Position numbers and translations under genes: made by a program
Assembly (NCBI GenBank): GCA_013397455.1
Contig: VYZB01000213.1
Coordinates: forward strand, 776,979-840,978
Reading direction: 5' to 3'
Length of the DNA: 64,000 bases
Source of the DNA: Crotophaga sulcirostris
Taxonomy: Eukaryota; Chordata; Aves; Cuculiformes; Crotophagidae
The notes under the pieces: model-generated
Databases searched by the model: none
What the model saw: the letters and a program-made list of their open reading frames with translations, nothing else
What the model was told of the DNA's origin: nothing
Part shown: positions 63,221-64,000 of the stretch, piece by piece
How the letters are laid out: each line of letters begins with the position of its first letter
Numbering within the stretch: the first letter of the stretch is position 1

Positions 63221-64000
63221 TATCACTCCATTTTTCAAAACTACCTAATTTCCTAGCACATTATTCCAGTTCTTCATCCCTTTGAAAAAAGTTTCCAAAT
63301 TTATTTTGTCAGAAATGCCATTAACAGATGATAAAGAGTTTTTCATTCTCATCTCTGAATAGTTTCCTACATTTCTCAAATGTACGCTTTTGAAGTCAAG
63401 GCCTTGAATACTTACACTCTGTTTCTTATTATGTTTTATGTCAACTGAATAAATTCAGTTACTATATCCAGCTTTTCTATGGTATTCTAACTGCTTTTTA
63501 AAAGCTAGTTTAGTAAAGCACACTATTTTTCTCAGATCAGAAACTCTTTGATGAAGAAGTCTGTTAATTTTCAATAGGAACAGCGTCCCACTGTTACTAA
63601 TACAATTTTGTTCTCCAGTCTGTACTGGGAAATTAAATCCAGCCACCAAGACTAACTACTTCATTGAATATACCTTTCTAATAATACTAGGTACTCAAGA
63701 CACCTCTAACCAAATGAGAGTCAAAGTTTTCAGCAGATACAAAACATGGTACAATAGAGCCTCTTAATTTTTCCTATAAAGACAATTTGAACCTAATCAG
63801 GTTTTTTCCTCTTCCTTTAAAGTCTGCCACCACTTCAGTACATAGCCATATCTCACCACTACATAGTGCTGTTATTTCTTCCTTGAATGGCAAAATATTT
63901 TTGATGGTATTCTGTGTCATGATTTAAGATTTTACTATTGTTATTCCACCATTTTATTTCTTTGAGATACAGGTTTTCATCTCATTGTGATTATTTACAG
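63221..64000. other. AT-rich non-coding DNA to the window end
   Basis: No gene, RNA gene or recognisable repeat is visible in this stretch. The window ends in sequence of the same character, so nothing here suggests a nearby boundary. Confidence 0.6.

Noticed and set aside
1..64000. Bacterial-type systems (operons, CRISPR, toxin-antitoxin, phage)
   Set aside because: The coding density, repeat content (CR1 LINEs) and composition are those of a bird nuclear genome; no such structure is present.

Overview
This window looks like AT-rich, non-coding nuclear DNA from a bird. It is either a long intergenic stretch (gene desert) or very large introns. The avian call rests on the repeats. Two young-looking CR1 LINE fragments are present (8688-9613 on +, 20033-20595 on -), with a third CR1 3' tip near 41846-41905. 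Older CR1/L3-type LINE relics lie at 11040-11490, 17800-17935 and 54536-55480, and one segment (53697-53960) resembles an avian ERVL-type LTR. I saw no mammal-type SINE, no tRNA or rRNA gene, no CRISPR array and no bacterial operon structure. The species cannot be named from this sequence alone.

No protein-coding gene can be recognised by homology. The longest open frames (about 140-160 codons) are roughly what chance gives in 64 kb of AT-rich DNA read in six frames. The 160-codon frame at 41444-41926 runs into a CR1 3' tail, so it is not a gene. Three places have weak gene-like structure: splice sites, reading phase and a poly(A) signal that fit together. They are entered only as low-confidence models: a two-exon secreted-peptide-like model on the minus strand (2314-3240), a multi-exon 3' gene end on the minus strand (46076-51526, perhaps reaching 59866), and a two-exon 3' gene end on the plus strand (56801-57825). 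The last two overlap on opposite strands, which makes it unlikely that both are right.

Layout: 1-8.6 kb is non-coding with one candidate mini-gene and a GC-richer block. 8.7-11.5 kb holds CR1 and an older LINE relic. 11.5-20 kb is plain AT-rich DNA with a GATA-site hairpin and an old LINE tail. 20-26 kb has a minus-strand CR1, then unannotated DNA, then a conserved-looking block ending in a striking inverted-repeat cluster (26055-26120). 26-46 kb is mostly plain, with GC-richer islands (26.7-27.4, 31.7-32.6, 43.4-44.6 kb), a Z-DNA/cruciform-prone tract (43060-43103) and a G-rich tract (45442-45464). 46-58 kb carries the candidate exons, the LTR fragment and the largest ancient LINE. 60.7-63.2 kb carries two diverged direct copies (about 84% identical by eye) of an unassigned element of about 220 bp.

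The best-supported new observations are structural: the 26 kb inverted-repeat cluster, the paired 60.8/63.0 kb repeats, the 60.22-60.30 kb inverted repeat and the 43.07 kb palindrome. The gene models are hypotheses to be tested against RNA and comparative data.
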